This document shows positions 1 through 10,900 of a DNA stretch of 64,000 nucleotides, piece after piece; position 1 is the stretch's first letter; every line of letters begins with the position of its first letter. The stretch is taken from the NCBI RefSeq assembly GCF_016808095.1, contig NC_068973.1:24842077-24906076 (forward strand), read 5' to 3'. Origin of the DNA: Vigna angularis (taxonomy: Eukaryota; Streptophyta; Magnoliopsida; Fabales; Fabaceae). The position numbers and the translations under genes are program-made. The notes under the pieces are model-generated. The model was not told the origin of the DNA and searched no databases. It saw nothing but the letters and a program-made list of their open reading frames with translations.

Positions 1-339
1 AAAAAATTGCAGTTTTAGCTTGCACATTAGGCCTTGGTTTTTCTGCAACCGAAGCGTATCAAAATGCGGTGGTAGTCCTGTAATTTTCAAAATAGTATAT
101 ACCTCGGTTGTTAAGCAACCAGTGTCTAAAAATAATACTGCCTTGGTTGACAGGGTAAAACCGAGGCACAAACCTCACGTGACAATGATACAACCTCGGT
201 TGACAGATGGACCGAGGCATATGGGCTTAGGCTGAACCTTAAAAAGCCAAACCTAGCCTCTACGACCGTGAATGATTTTCCCCCAAAAACCTAGCAGCAC
301 TCTCCTCTTCTCCTTTTTCTAAACGATGTGCAATGGCGA

Positions 340-625
340 TGAGAGCAGCCGCGAGATAGCGACGACGGTGCGACGAGACAGCAACGACGGTGCGGCGAGA
401 TAGCAGCGACGGTGCGGCGCGACAGTGGCGATAGTGCAGCGCGATAGTAGCGACGGTGCAGCGATGGCGGAAGCTCTTTTTTCATGGAGCGGCGGGGACG
501 CGGCAGCGAGGACACGACAACGATGGCGGAAGCTCTGCGATGTGCGATGGCAGAAGCTCTGGCGGAAGCTCTACGATATGCGATGGCGGAAGCTCTGCGA
601 TGTGCGATGGCGGAAGCTCTCGGGA
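340..625. repeat. GC-rich minisatellite inside the CACTA element
   Basis: Two adjacent degenerate arrays are visible. From 340 to 465 a roughly 30-base unit based on GCGACGGTGCGGCG is repeated. From 520 to 625 a unit based on GATGGCGGAAGCTCTGCGAT is repeated about four times. Every open frame across this block on either strand is a by-product of the repeats, so no gene is called. Confidence 0.8.
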
Positions 626-739
626 GTGCATCTCCCAACCTCCATCACAGATCCACCTCTCCTCCACACTCTAAGTCTATTTTCCTCTGTTCATTCCTCT
701 TTTCCACCGTTTAAAACCTTGGGTCCACCGATTAATCGG

Positions 740-985
740 TCAAGATAGTGTCTCTGCAGGTGGATGGCGAAATGGATTTGGGGGTTCTGCTTCTTAGGTT
801 GCTCTGCGGCTTCTATTGCTCGCTGGGAAAGAAGAAAGAGAAAGAAATGAAGCATCTTGATGGAGTGGTTGAAGCGTCCACGGTAAACAATCCTCTAATC
901 TCCGCCGGACTTCAACCTCAGCCGCTCGGAGAGCTCCGATTGCACCTCCGTCAGGGGCTTCTGATTGGGGTTGAAAATTTGGGTT
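740..985. other. Gene-like cargo of unknown origin in the CACTA interior
   Basis: This stretch is richer in GC and purines than the surroundings. It follows a splice-acceptor-like CTGCAG at 754-759. The minus strand can be read as a short peptide containing TEVQSELSERLRLKSGGD followed by a stop. I do not recognise the family. It may be a captured host exon, or simply non-coding element interior. Confidence 0.25.
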
Positions 986-1470
986 GTTAATGCAGGTTGG
1001 AGTTTGGGTGGCACTTGTTCATGATAATCAGAGGATTTGAACGCGTTGATGGAGTTTGGGTGCCATTGGTTCGTGATACCGAAATTGTTTTTTTTGTCTC
1101 AAAATTGTGTTTATGTGTGTTTTCTTCCTTTTGTTGTTCTTTCCTTCTTTCTTCTGGTTCGTGATACCGAAATTTGGGTTGTTCATGTAGTGGCTTCATT
1201 GAATAAATAGAACTAGAACTCAGCAACATAATCAATAACTCTATGCAACAAAGAGGAAGAAGTGAACTGTGGATACCGAAAAAATAAAGAAAAGAAGATG
1301 CTATTGCCTCAGTTATGGAAGAACCGAGGCATAATCGAATATCGTTTTGACCCGGTTCAGAACCGAGGCACAAAACCACCTTTTTTTACCTCGTCCGTAT
1401 ATGCCTCGGTTACAGAACCGATGCCTATAAGCAAAACTAACCGATGTCACATCCCTTTACTGCACTAGTG

Positions 1471-2322
1471 CTAAGGTAAGAAGAATCAGAGTAGTCTCTT
1501 TTAGAGGAAGTTTTCCTCTTCAATTATTGCTCTACTCTAACACAGAGTTGGACTAACTCATTGAGATCATTATAAGGTAAAAGTTCTACCTTATCTCTTA
1601 TGTCATAGTTGAGTCCACTTTGGAACCTAGCAATTGTTATCCTTGGCTCTTTTCTTATACCAGCTCTCAACATGAGTAATTCCATTTTTTGCCTATATTC
1701 CTCAACACTCATGTTTTTCTGTTGGAGTTTGTCCATTAACTCCCTATCATAATATGCTGGTACATGCCTTCTTCTCAAGGCAGACCTCAACTCATTCCAA
1801 TACCTAATGGAAGGTAGGTGTCTCAATCTCAGATCTTTTACCAAGGCAGTCCACCAATATAAGGCATAACCTTGAAAGCTCAAAGAGGCCAATGTTACTC
1901 TCCTCTCATCATCTATTCTGTGACACTCAAACAACTGCTGAACTTTCATCTCCCATTCCAAATACTCTTCAATATCATCTTTACCATGGAGGGGAGGAAG
2001 ATCTATTCTAGTTTCCCTTGGGTAATGTTCTCTCTCTCTATGATTTCTCCTAGGAGGTATTTGATAGTGGCCATCATTGTGATGACTACTACATTGCTCA
2101 TGTCACTAGGTGGAAAGGATGTATCTCCAAGGTAGTCTCTTCTTCTATGTGAAGACCCTTCTTTCTTTTTACCCTTGTCTTGATTGATAAAAAGTTGACC
2201 AATCATATCCTTCACCTCACTAATTTTTTTTCCCTTTGTTGGAACTTTTGCTCAAATTCCTCTCTTAGTTCTAAGCTCTCACTTTTAGGTCTCTCACTCC
2301 CTTGGACACTAGATTGACTCAT
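1471..2322 (-). pseudogene. gag: Ty3-type gag polyprotein fragment (Retrotrans_gag)
   Basis: The capsid-forming gag core is clear at 1524-1961: it contains LSFQGYALYWW, a YWNELRSALRRRHVPA-like segment and MSVEEYRQKMELLMLR, the hallmark block of the Retrotrans_gag family. The likely start is the ATG at 2320-2322 (MSQSSVQGSE...). The frame is broken at a run of eight A residues on the minus strand (2224-2231); one base appears lost, producing an early stop. A TAA at 1522-1524 replaces a probable CAA, and reading resumes in frame to 1471, where the CACTA element interrupts it. No zinc knuckle is reached. The copy is dead. The family call is strong; clade within Ty3 is not determined. Confidence 0.85.
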
Positions 2323-4618
2323 TCTTGTCAAGTATGTAAAAATGATTTTCACAAGGTTTTCAAAACCTTGCACAAGTAATGAGTGAGAAAGGTTTTCACA
2401 ATATTTCTTTGTTTTTGGTGAAGGATTTCTAAAGAGATTCTAGAGGCAAAAAAATTGTTTCCAAGTAGCTACGAGGAAGAAGAGGTGAGTCACAATTGGA
2501 CAAGCTTAGAAACTAAGTTCTTCCTAGCCAGAGTTTCCTTAGATTTATCTTTTACCTTAGTTTCTAGGTAGCAATCTTTCAAAATATTTTCAAATGTTAA
2601 TGAAATGCTCCTAACAACCAAAAGAAGGTTTATCTATATGCTATGCAATCCTATATACCACAAAGACTTAAAACAAAAAGATCAACAAGCAATTTAAAGA
2701 AAGCAATAAAGATGCAAAATGTAAATGCTAGACGACCCTAAGTGAAAGTGTAAGTGACACTTGGAGCCCCTTGACACACGTCCACACTAAGGAAACAAAA
2801 TTACACTATTACAATGTTCAAATGTCATCTTGGAATTGCTTCAAGGGCATTTTGCCAAGTCACTTAGCCAAAAACCAAAATGAAATTTAAACCACAAAGG
2901 TTTCGGGATATGAAGGTTCAAACAAGCTCAAAATAATGTATAAAATCTGGCTGCTACTGTTTGCCACTCCAAAACAGGTTGCAATTCAAGCTTGTCTAGT
3001 TTATTTTAGTTGCTACTGTTTGCCACTTCAAAAGCACTCTTTCTGTTTCCACTTCAGCCACATGTCTACTTCCTAAGATGCTACCTCAGTAGGTGAAGGT
3101 TTCTCCTTCTGGATGCCTCATAATAGCTAACATAGCACTCCAAGATTCAACTCAAAACACACCAAACAGAATTAGCAAATTGCACCAAAATTTCTGACAA
3201 GATTTTTGAATTTTTGACAACTTGGAAGCCAAGAATGAGGAAATCAAATGGAAACAGGGATAGAATAACAAAAAGCACTCAAAAGGAACCTAATAATGGC
3301 AATAAAACAGATTAAGAAAGTAATAAAAAATGAAATCACAGTTCAAAATTCATTCCAGATGCAAACTGTTTGATAATTTCCAAAGTGTTTGATGAAATGC
3401 CCCAAAGAACTTCAGATTTTGTAAACTGGATTGCATAGTTCTATAAGCTTTTTAACACTTGATGTTACTTCTTTTAATCATTTATTTTCAGTATAAACAT
3501 AGAACCATCTTTTACCAATCCAGATTTGGAATTAATCAAAGGATTTTTTTTTTCAAACAACACATAGGAATGCAGAACTGCACCAGAAAAAGTGGATTGA
3601 TTTAGTGGTTTAATCTCCAAATTCGTATGGAAGTGTTTTAAACTCACAACTAATAGTTTAAGCAACTTTAATTGATGATTTTGAGTGTGTTCAAACTCTG
3701 AAACAACTTATAAACTATTGGCAATTCAAAATCATCATCTCACTTCCATTTTAACTCAAAATGTGATGGATTAATAGGAAAATCTGCATATTGGCTAAAA
3801 TTTGACCAAATGAACAGTGCTAGCAACTTTCAAACATCAATTTAAACTTGTTCAAGCTTTTAAATAGCAAAGAAACAACACCAACTGAAATCAGACCTTG
3901 CAATAGCCAAATATGCAGTAAAATACACCAACTCACCGCCAAAATCAGTTTTAACAGAATCAAAAGCTGGAACAGTGATCAAATTGACTCAAGGAAGTGT
4001 AAATGCACTGATCTAAGCTAGAATCGGAAAGCTTAGCATGACCAAAATCAGATTACATAGTTCAAATATGTTGAGCACGGTGAAAAGCTGGAAAGCAAAC
4101 TGTAATAGTGGAATGCTAGTGTTTGTGCATAACCAAGCTATGCAAATTGCATTTCATTGCTTATTATGGTTTGCTACACCTTTAGCATCCTTCAATAGCA
4201 TCAAACAAGGTTGTACAAAGCTTTAGAATCAAAGAAATCGAACTGAAAACAGATCCATGAATTGAAACATAAATAAATTTTTCTACAGCAGAGTTCACAC
4301 AGTATTGAAATCAGAATTGATTTCTAGTGCTTCAACTTGTATCACCAAGGCTAGAACAAGTTTTCATTTCCTTTATTGGTAGATATATAGCTTGTCTAGC
4401 ACTTGAACTCAAGCAAAAAAGGAAGTTTCACCATTTAAAATGAAAAGTAAACATGAACACACAATAGAAACACAAAATCAATGACTGGAAATAGAAAAAC
4501 AGAAGCAAAAGATACTCAAAACATAAACTGGAAACAGAATCAGAATGGACAACAAAAAACACCAATCGAAGTGCAAAGATGGAAGAATAGCTTAGCTCTT
4601 GGTGCGTGGACAACCTAA

Positions 4619-4631
4619 GCTCATGATACCA
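4619..4631 (-). promoter_or_regulatory. Primer-binding site of the Ty3 element
   Basis: On the minus strand, two bases inside the LTR end, the sequence is TGGTATCATGAGC. This closely resembles the TGGTATCAGAGC complement of initiator tRNA-Met used for minus-strand priming by many plant LTR elements. Confidence 0.75.
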
Positions 4632-4633
4632 CT

Positions 4634-5432
4634 TGATGGAAACTACTCCAAGCTGGATTCATGCAAGTAGGAGCTCCAAACCAGAGTAGCACAGTAAAGG
4701 AGAAAGGTGCAGCAGAATAGTAACGTTAATGAAGTGTTTGAAGTGTTTAAGGTGAAGAGAAGTGTGTGGGTGAGGCCTCACATCTCAGAGGGCCTTCCTA
4801 CAGAGGAAGGAAGCTAGAGGAAGAGTGAAGAAGTCAAAATTCAAGAGTGACTCAAGAGCAATAGGGCTGGAAAACAATTTTAGTAGCATATCATTAAGCT
4901 CAAAAGTGAAGTTTTACATAGGCATGACTCTCTTATTTATAGGTGAAGACGAGCCATGTTTCTGACCTAATTTCCCTCCAAAAATCAAAATAAGAAACGA
5001 GCTTGGAGGCCAAGCTAGCTGGGTCATGGGAAGCATGCTAGGTCACATGGACAATGCTGCCAAAACGTGCTTCAGGCAGCTTCGCTGGCGTTGGAGCGCC
5101 CCTCTCCTGAAGGCGCCTGGGCTCACGTGAGTTGGAAAGTCCAAATGCTGCATTTGGTGCATCTACGTTGGGCGCCCCCTGTCTGATGGCGCTTGAGCGG
5201 CCTGGTGCTGATTCCTTGAAGAATGCTTTTCCCAAATATGATTGGTTGGCCATGGTTCTTGCCTTTATTGTATCCTACAAAATAACATATGAACATATTA
5301 AAAGATAATCTTTCTAAGACTTAGAGAAAGAAAATCAAAAAAGCCTTTAAAAGTCCTTCTTCAACTTCCCTTTCTTAGCCTTAGCTTGAGTTGCTAGTTC
5401 TTTGAATGGCTTCCTTAGTTAGGTTTCCATCA
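4634..5432 (-). repeat. 5' LTR of the Ty3 element (799 bp)
   Basis: The ends form a perfect 10-base inverted repeat, TGATGGAAAC at 4634-4643 and GTTTCCATCA at 5423-5432. The PBS flanks the inner end. A TATAAATA box on the minus strand lies at 4934-4941. The R/U3 portion near 5085-5200 holds repeated GGCGCC-like blocks and a CACGTG. The open frame at 5038-5253 is only LTR sequence. Confidence 0.85.
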
Positions 5433-5534
5433 CAAGGCCTTGAGGCCATCGGTAATTTATGTCACCCAAGCATTACCGAAGGCATTGAGGCTGTCGTTTA
5501 TAGGCCACCTCTAATCAGTGCGTTTTCTGTAGTG
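5433..5534. mobile_element. CACTA terminal remnant (ACCGAAGG family)
   Basis: The sequence ends in CTGTAGTG (CACTACAG on the minus strand) at 5527-5534. It contains ATTACCGAAGGC and GGCCATCGGTAAT motifs, the same subterminal vocabulary as the complete CACTA element at 34765-39847. Its left part is cut by the Ty3 LTR at 5432, so the Ty3 element inserted into this CACTA element. The right side abuts copia RT coding sequence. Confidence 0.7.
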
Positions 5535-6490
5535 TATAAATGTATACTTTCATTGTCTCCTTATATGTCAATGATCTTATCTATATAAGAAACAATATGG
5601 AGATGATGAAAAAATTTAGACAAGATATGATAATGACATTTGAAATGACCGACCTTGGCTTGATGAACTATTTTCTCGGTATAAAGGTGAAACAACAAAA
5701 AAAAAGGTATATTTATCTCTTAAAAGAAATATATTGAAGATTATTAAAGAAGTTCAAGATGTATGATTATAAACTTGTCGCTACCTATTGGTGGTAAACG
5801 AGAAGCTACAAAAGGGTGATGGAACACAAGAAACATATGCATCATGTCATAGGAGTTTGATTGGAAGTGACCTGTATCTCATAACCACTCGACCATAAAT
5901 TATGTAAGCGACAAGTTTTCTATCAGGATTCATGAAAAATCCAAGTCAAATTCATTATGGAGTAGGAAAAAGAATTTTAAGATATTTACAATGCACAAAA
6001 GACTTTGGTATATAGTACAAAACCATGACTAAGTCAAGGATGATTGGCTACATAAATAGTGGTTGGGTAGCATCAATGGACGACATGAAGAGTATGTCAG
6101 GATACAATTTATCACTAGGATCAGGTATTTTATCTTAGGCATCAAAGAAGCAAGCAACCGTGGCACAAGCAACAATAGATGTAAAGTATGTAGCAGTGGT
6201 TGAAACAAAGAGTCAAGCAACATGGCTATGAAGAATACTTGAAGAAATTAGTGAACCACAAGATAGACTGACTATTATATATTGTGACAACAAGTCCACA
6301 ATAGCAATAACAAAAACTCCAGTCCATCAACGAACAAAACACATAATCTTTAAATATCACTTCATTCGAAATGAAAAGACAACTAGATAAATCTGTCTCT
6401 AGTATTATCCAATAAAAGATTAAATTGCAGATAATTTTTAGAAGGCGTTACCAATCTCTAAGATGCTAAATTGTGACTAGCATTTTCTAG
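5535..6490 (+). pseudogene. pol: Copia-type reverse transcriptase and RNase H remnant
   Basis: The fragment starts in the catalytic block of RVT_2: LYVNDLIYIRNN (YVDD changed to YVND) followed by FEMTDLGLMNYFLGIKV, a diagnostic copia segment. Downstream the RNase H part can be followed in pieces: DDMKSMSGYNLSLGSGI, ATVAQATIDVKYVA, and CDNKSTIAITKTPVHQRTKHI. Several stops and frameshifts separate them. The 5' part of pol is missing because a CACTA element is inserted at the start. The end near 6470-6490 resembles the C-terminal KALPISK segment. No LTR was recognised after it. Confidence 0.85.
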
Positions 6491-7097
6491 AATAATCTGA
6501 GTCTAGAAATACTCATATACTCTATCATTTGATGTAAGATAACATTTAACATAAATCAAACCCAACTGCAAAATATATTACTTCCAACTACTACTTTCAA
6601 ATTTTATATCTCAAAAATTTTCTTTATCCTATCCACTTTCCATTCACAACCTCAGAATATTAACAACTATGATATTTCTCTCCTATTTTAAATAATACTC
6701 TCGTTGCATCATTCATACAAACCCTTGATTGTGAATTAACGATACTTTGTGTGTCATGGGTAAGAGTATACAAGATTATTAGTTATACAATCATCATAAA
6801 AAATGAGATTAGAAAAATATAGTTTTACCAAATATTATAGAATTTAAATTAACTTTATAAATTGTTGATAACTTGTAATAAATAGTATCAATATATATGC
6901 ACAAATAAAATATTAGTTAATGATCAATATTATTAAAACAAATAGGTAATGATAATGAATGTAAAACTAATTCAAAAATTAAAAGTGTTCTCATTATTAT
7001 GTTTATTATAAAATGTAATATTCGTAGATGTTTATAAAATAAAATTATATATAATGAGTTAAATGTTGTTTTGAAATATAAAATTTTAATTTGTAAC
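6491..7097. other. AT-rich spacer, nothing recognised
   Basis: This stretch is AT-rich with frequent stops in all frames. It may contain the decayed 3' LTR of the copia remnant to its left, but I see no second copy to prove it. Confidence 0.5.
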
Positions 7098-7275
7098 TGT
7101 TGAATATAGTGAAAATTTTGTATCTGATTAATTTATCTTGTATTGAATATACACACATAGTACTATATTTATAATAGAAGAAATATAGGCTAAGCCCAAA
7201 ATACAAATAAGGAATAATATCAAATTAACTAAAGATAAAATATAAAGATAAATTAAAGATAATATATCTAACCCC
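7098..7275 (-). repeat. 3' LTR of the small copia element
   Basis: It is homologous over its length to 8261-8442, including the starts TGTTGAATATAG and TGTTAAATATAG. The terminal ACA is degraded to ACC on the inner side. Confidence 0.65.
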
Positions 7276-7329
7276 CTTAAGTGCATAGAAATCGTATGTA
7301 TCAAGCTTTTTACGAATAAAATCAATACC

Positions 7330-7500
7330 AACTAGAAGACTTTCCCTGACTAACAAATCTTGGAGATTACTCCATATAAATCTCTTCTCGCAAATCGTTG
7401 TTAAGGAATATATTGTTGACATCTAGTCGATAAAGAGACCATTGTTGAAGAGCCACCATGACTATAAATAAACTAACAAAAACCATCTTTTCTACTTGAG
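7330..7500 (-). pseudogene. Copia RT fragment
   Basis: On the minus strand the peptide reads QQWSLYRLDVNNIFLNNDL followed by REEIYME. This matches the copia RT segment normally of the form W-x-LHQLDVNNAFLHGDL-x-EEVYM. Frames before and after are degenerate. Its position next to the 3' LTR shows that most of pol was deleted. Confidence 0.8.
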
Positions 7501-8260
7501 GAAAAACATGTATGGACTGGTTGAACACATCAATGAAAAATGAGAGGTAAGAACAGACAACAACAAAAGAAGCCATGAACGAACAAGAGAGATAAATCCT
7601 AAAACCTATGGGGAATAATATTGGATAGCGGTGGACAACCACGAAACTTCAATTAAGTTGACTTTGACAAAGAAGATTACCATCAATAGTGGACGACGAC
7701 CAGTAGTGGCGGAAAGCGACAAACTACGGCTGACTAGGTTGTCATAAAAAACGAATGGTGGCCTATAGTGGTGGACAACAATAGACTACAGGGACTCGAT
7801 TGCCATCAGTAATGGATAGGGCCTACAGTGATGGACAATGATAAACTTGCATGGACTAGATTGGACCATATAGAAACAGACTCCCCATCACGGCGAATGT
7901 CAAAAATGTTGATGCGCAAATGATAGATAAATGATAGATAGTGAAGGTGGAAGATCTAGCTCTTTATAAAAATGGTTTTCTTTATTCATCAAACACTATA
8001 AAGGCAACAAACAATGAACAACAATGAAAAAAAAAACACTATAAAGAATTTAAATTAAGAGAGCAGGATTGAGATACTCAAACACAGGTGTTGAAAGACA
8101 AAATTCTTACGACGATCGACCGAGGCAATCAAAATTGTGATGTCATTGGTCAAATTTGGAATTTTGATGGTGGTAGTGGTGGTGTCGACAATGGCAGTAG
8201 ATGGTACTGCTATCACAACTAGCAAAGGCGACATGTTTTGTTTAAAAAATCTATATACCC

Positions 8261-8442
8261 TGTTAAATATAGTGAAAACTATGTATGATATTAATCCCCT
8301 TTATGTAGAATATACACATAAAATCTCCTATTCGTAATAAAAGAAATATGGACAAAACCTAAAATAAAAATAAGAAATAAAACGAAAACTAACTAAAGAT
8401 AAAAAATAAAAATAAAATAAATATAATATATTTTCAATAACA
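8261..8442 (-). repeat. 5' LTR of the small copia element
   Basis: This is the second copy of the 7098-7275 repeat, ending AATAACA. The adjoining internal bases on the minus strand (GGGTATATAG) could be a decayed initiator-Met primer-binding site. Confidence 0.65.
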
Positions 8443-9519
8443 TTAGGTTATTGGCTGTTTAATTCATACTAAATACAACTAAGACTACTAAGTTTAATTA
8501 CATATTAATGAGTAAAATTTTGGAGTTAAAAAAGATTTCAAATATATTTTATCATATATATTGGTTAAAAATTTGGGGGACATGTCTCCCCACCACAATG
8601 GCAAGTGGTAGCAAGATGCATCAGTGTGGTGGTTGATTGTGTAGAGGACAAAGCTAGAAGACACCACCACGAAGAAACACATTTTGATACTAAATGAAAA
8701 GGTACAAAGAGAAATGACTCATATGATGATGAAGAAAATTAATTCCAGGTCTCAAACAAAGATGGATGGATGGATGGTGCACGAGTGAAAAAATTTAATT
8801 TCTAAATATATTATAATTAACAGTGGAAACATTAGTTTTATTAGAAATCAGAAATAATAATATAAAAGATTAGATACTATAATAATTATTAAAGAAAAGT
8901 ATTAAAAATAAAATTAAATATATATTTTTAATTTGTACAATAGTGTTATAATCATAAAACATTTAAGAATGACTATTATATTTTATATAATGTTTTATAA
9001 ATAATAAAATCAATAAAATATGTTATGATGGTAGGGCTAAAATTGATAATAAATTGTGAATATTCAAAAACAATTACAAAAAAGACTTCTTAATATTAAT
9101 TGTACTGTATTTTATTTTACCACATGCAATAATTTGGTACTTGTTGAACAAATAGGTAAAAATATTTTAATTTATACTGTTTGTATACTTTTTACTGTTT
9201 TGATGTATGATAACAAAAAAATCAAATGTGAAGAATGTGGGCTCTGAATTGAAAATGAAATTGAAGTGTACCTATGCATGGGGACAACAAATTGTGTCTC
9301 TAATGTATGAATTCTGAAAAAAAAAACAAAAAATAATAAATGATTAAACAATTTGTTTTCATCATTAGACATGGTCAACTTGCGAGTCCTTTTTAGTCAT
9401 TACAGTTTTGATTTGGTTTCTATAAATTTAATTTTCTTCCTCTGGCTAGCACACCTTGTTTAGGGTTTTCTGCAGCAGAAGCAGCGTTTGAGAATCTTTG
9501 TTCTAACTTGCAACTTTAA
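8443..9519. other. AT-rich spacer, nothing recognised
   Basis: There is no coding signal. A short GGAT microsatellite lies at 8763-8777. Sequence from about 9440 to 9519 is less AT-rich and leads directly into the duplicated segment. Confidence 0.5.
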
Positions 9520-10900
9520 TTTCTGTTTTTTTATTTTATGTTTCAGTTCACAACCACAATTGTTGAATTCTAACAATTAAATTTACTCTCAATATTGTGT
9601 TGTGTTGGATTAATCTTTTTTCACTGTACTGGCAATTCTCAAAATTAGGGTTCCCTGCAATTGAAGTTCTATACCTAACGAGGCTTATTTTCTGTTAGAG
9701 GTTTTGTATGGTTGGTGTATATACCTTATTTGTGAATTGTAGTTTTGGTAATTGACATAATTGAAAACAAATATATGAATATTATAATTATGAAAGTACC
9801 TAAACCCATTGACATAAGTAAAAAGAAATATACACAATGGAAATATATGTAGCAGAAAGGATTAAGATAATAATGTATTTCTGCAGAAGGAGAGAAAGAG
9901 TGAAGGAGTTCCTTCAGTACTGGCAAAGGTATGGAGGGTTGCTGAAGTATCTGCTGAGTCATTCCTACACACAGAGTAAGGGTTACTCATAAAAGGCGTT
10001 TGCTACTGTACTTGTGTGAATGAATGAAGCAGGAGATATTTTGCATCCTGTCTCTTTTGCTTGGACTGAAGGAGCCCCTTCATTTCTTTCTGTTTCCTCC
10101 ATTTCTGTTCATAGATATAATAACATTGTGCACACAATGTAGCATATAGTCTTCCAGATCTTTCTGAGTAATGACTCTTCACCACTGCATAACATTCTCT
10201 AGATCTAGACTGCTCAAGCCGATGGTTATAAATCACATTCATAAACATAGCATACTAGACATATCATAAGAATTCACAAGGTATCAAGTTTAATTTCATC
10301 ATATACAAGATGCACAGTTTTTCCCCCTTTTCTATCATCTTAATGTTACTTTTCTTCTTCCACCTTATCAGTATTCCTCACAAATGTTTATGTTTCATTA
10401 TGATGTTGAATGTACTTAAATATATGATCTGCATGTATGTTACGAAACTTTGTTTTATTCAACTTTGAAATGATACCTCTCATGTATTCAAGTCTAACTT
10501 TGGGTGTGATATCTGTTGCAATACATTTTTTCAGTGAGGTTAGGTTCAATTCTTCCCTCGGTGACTGAAATGGAAACAAAATTTAGATCTTCGGCTATCC
10601 ATCCAATTTGCATTCTTTTTTCCAAACTTGGCTTCTTGAAGGTATCAATCTAAACCTTAATTATTTTTCATATGTGATTTAGCTGCATTGTACTACAAAC
10701 AGATGATGAATATTTTTAAGTTCGTTTTCTATTCAATTCATAACATAACATGGCATAATTGTTTAGTGAACGAGGATCGAGTAAAATATAACCTTATATA
10801 TGGATTCATATATTTGCATTTGGACACACACTCAGCTGACAGATATGGAAGCAGATCTTCATGATGTAACAAAATAACGGTAACAATATAGTATCAACTC
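9520..10900. repeat. Duplicated segment, copy A
   Basis: From TTCTGTTTTTTT onward this stretch matches 12568-13690 nearly base for base at a spacing of about 3049 bases. Copy A holds about 290 extra bases (10090-10378) that are absent from copy B. The minus strand has a 78-codon frame at 9726-9962, identical in copy B, and a second frame at 10003-10248 that is complete only in copy A. Neither resembles a protein family I know. Homology fades at about 10900. The segment may be an unknown repeat or a decayed gene; the shared frames may simply reflect recent duplication. Confidence 0.85.

Larger units (their letters stand above)
1..1470. mobile_element. Non-autonomous CACTA element (left tip just outside the window)
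   Basis: The right terminus is the palindrome CACTAGTG at 1463-1470, which reads as a CACTA tip on the minus strand. Both flanks carry paired subterminal motifs of the CCTCGGTT...AACCGAGG type (about 30-230 and 1305-1445). The first bases resemble the CACTA tip at 12207 a few bases in from its end, so the left tip probably lies about 8-10 bases upstream of the window. The element is then about 1.48 kb, too short for a transposase. It sits in the gag of the minus-strand Ty3 element that resumes at 1471. The interior holds GC-rich tandem repeats and a stretch of gene-like composition (740-985) that I cannot identify. Confidence 0.75.
1471..5432 (-). mobile_element. Ty3/gypsy LTR retrotransposon, 5' part
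   Basis: Read on the minus strand the order is 5' LTR (4634-5432), primer-binding site, a leader of about 2.3 kb, then gag (2322 down to 1471). The gag is cut by the CACTA insertion at 1470, so protease, RT and integrase would lie beyond the left edge of the window if present. A gag with WW and YxxxF-type motifs and a long untranslated leader is typical of plant Ty3 elements. The leader (2323-4618) is AT-rich, and I see no gene in it. Confidence 0.85.
7098..8442 (-). mobile_element. Small internally deleted copia element
   Basis: Two direct repeats of about 180 bases bound the element (7098-7275 and 8261-8442). Both start TGTTRAATATAGTGAAAA and share an AAAGATAAAATATAAA-like second half. On the minus strand the right copy is the 5' LTR. 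A polypurine tract (TTAAGGGGG) immediately precedes the left copy, as expected for a 3' LTR. The interior of about 1 kb retains only a short RT piece. No convincing 5-bp target duplication is visible, so the copy is old or its ends are altered. Confidence 0.7.

Noticed and set aside
1524..2322. Possible intact Ty3 gag gene
   Set aside because: An A-run frameshift, a TAA and the CACTA insertion all break it; called a pseudogene.
5038..5253. Small open frame with GC-rich composition
   Set aside because: It lies wholly inside the Ty3 LTR and is explained by its GGCGCC repeats.
9726..9962. A conserved small protein gene because the same frame is in both duplicated segments
   Set aside because: The DNA itself is nearly identical there, so frame conservation carries no information about coding.
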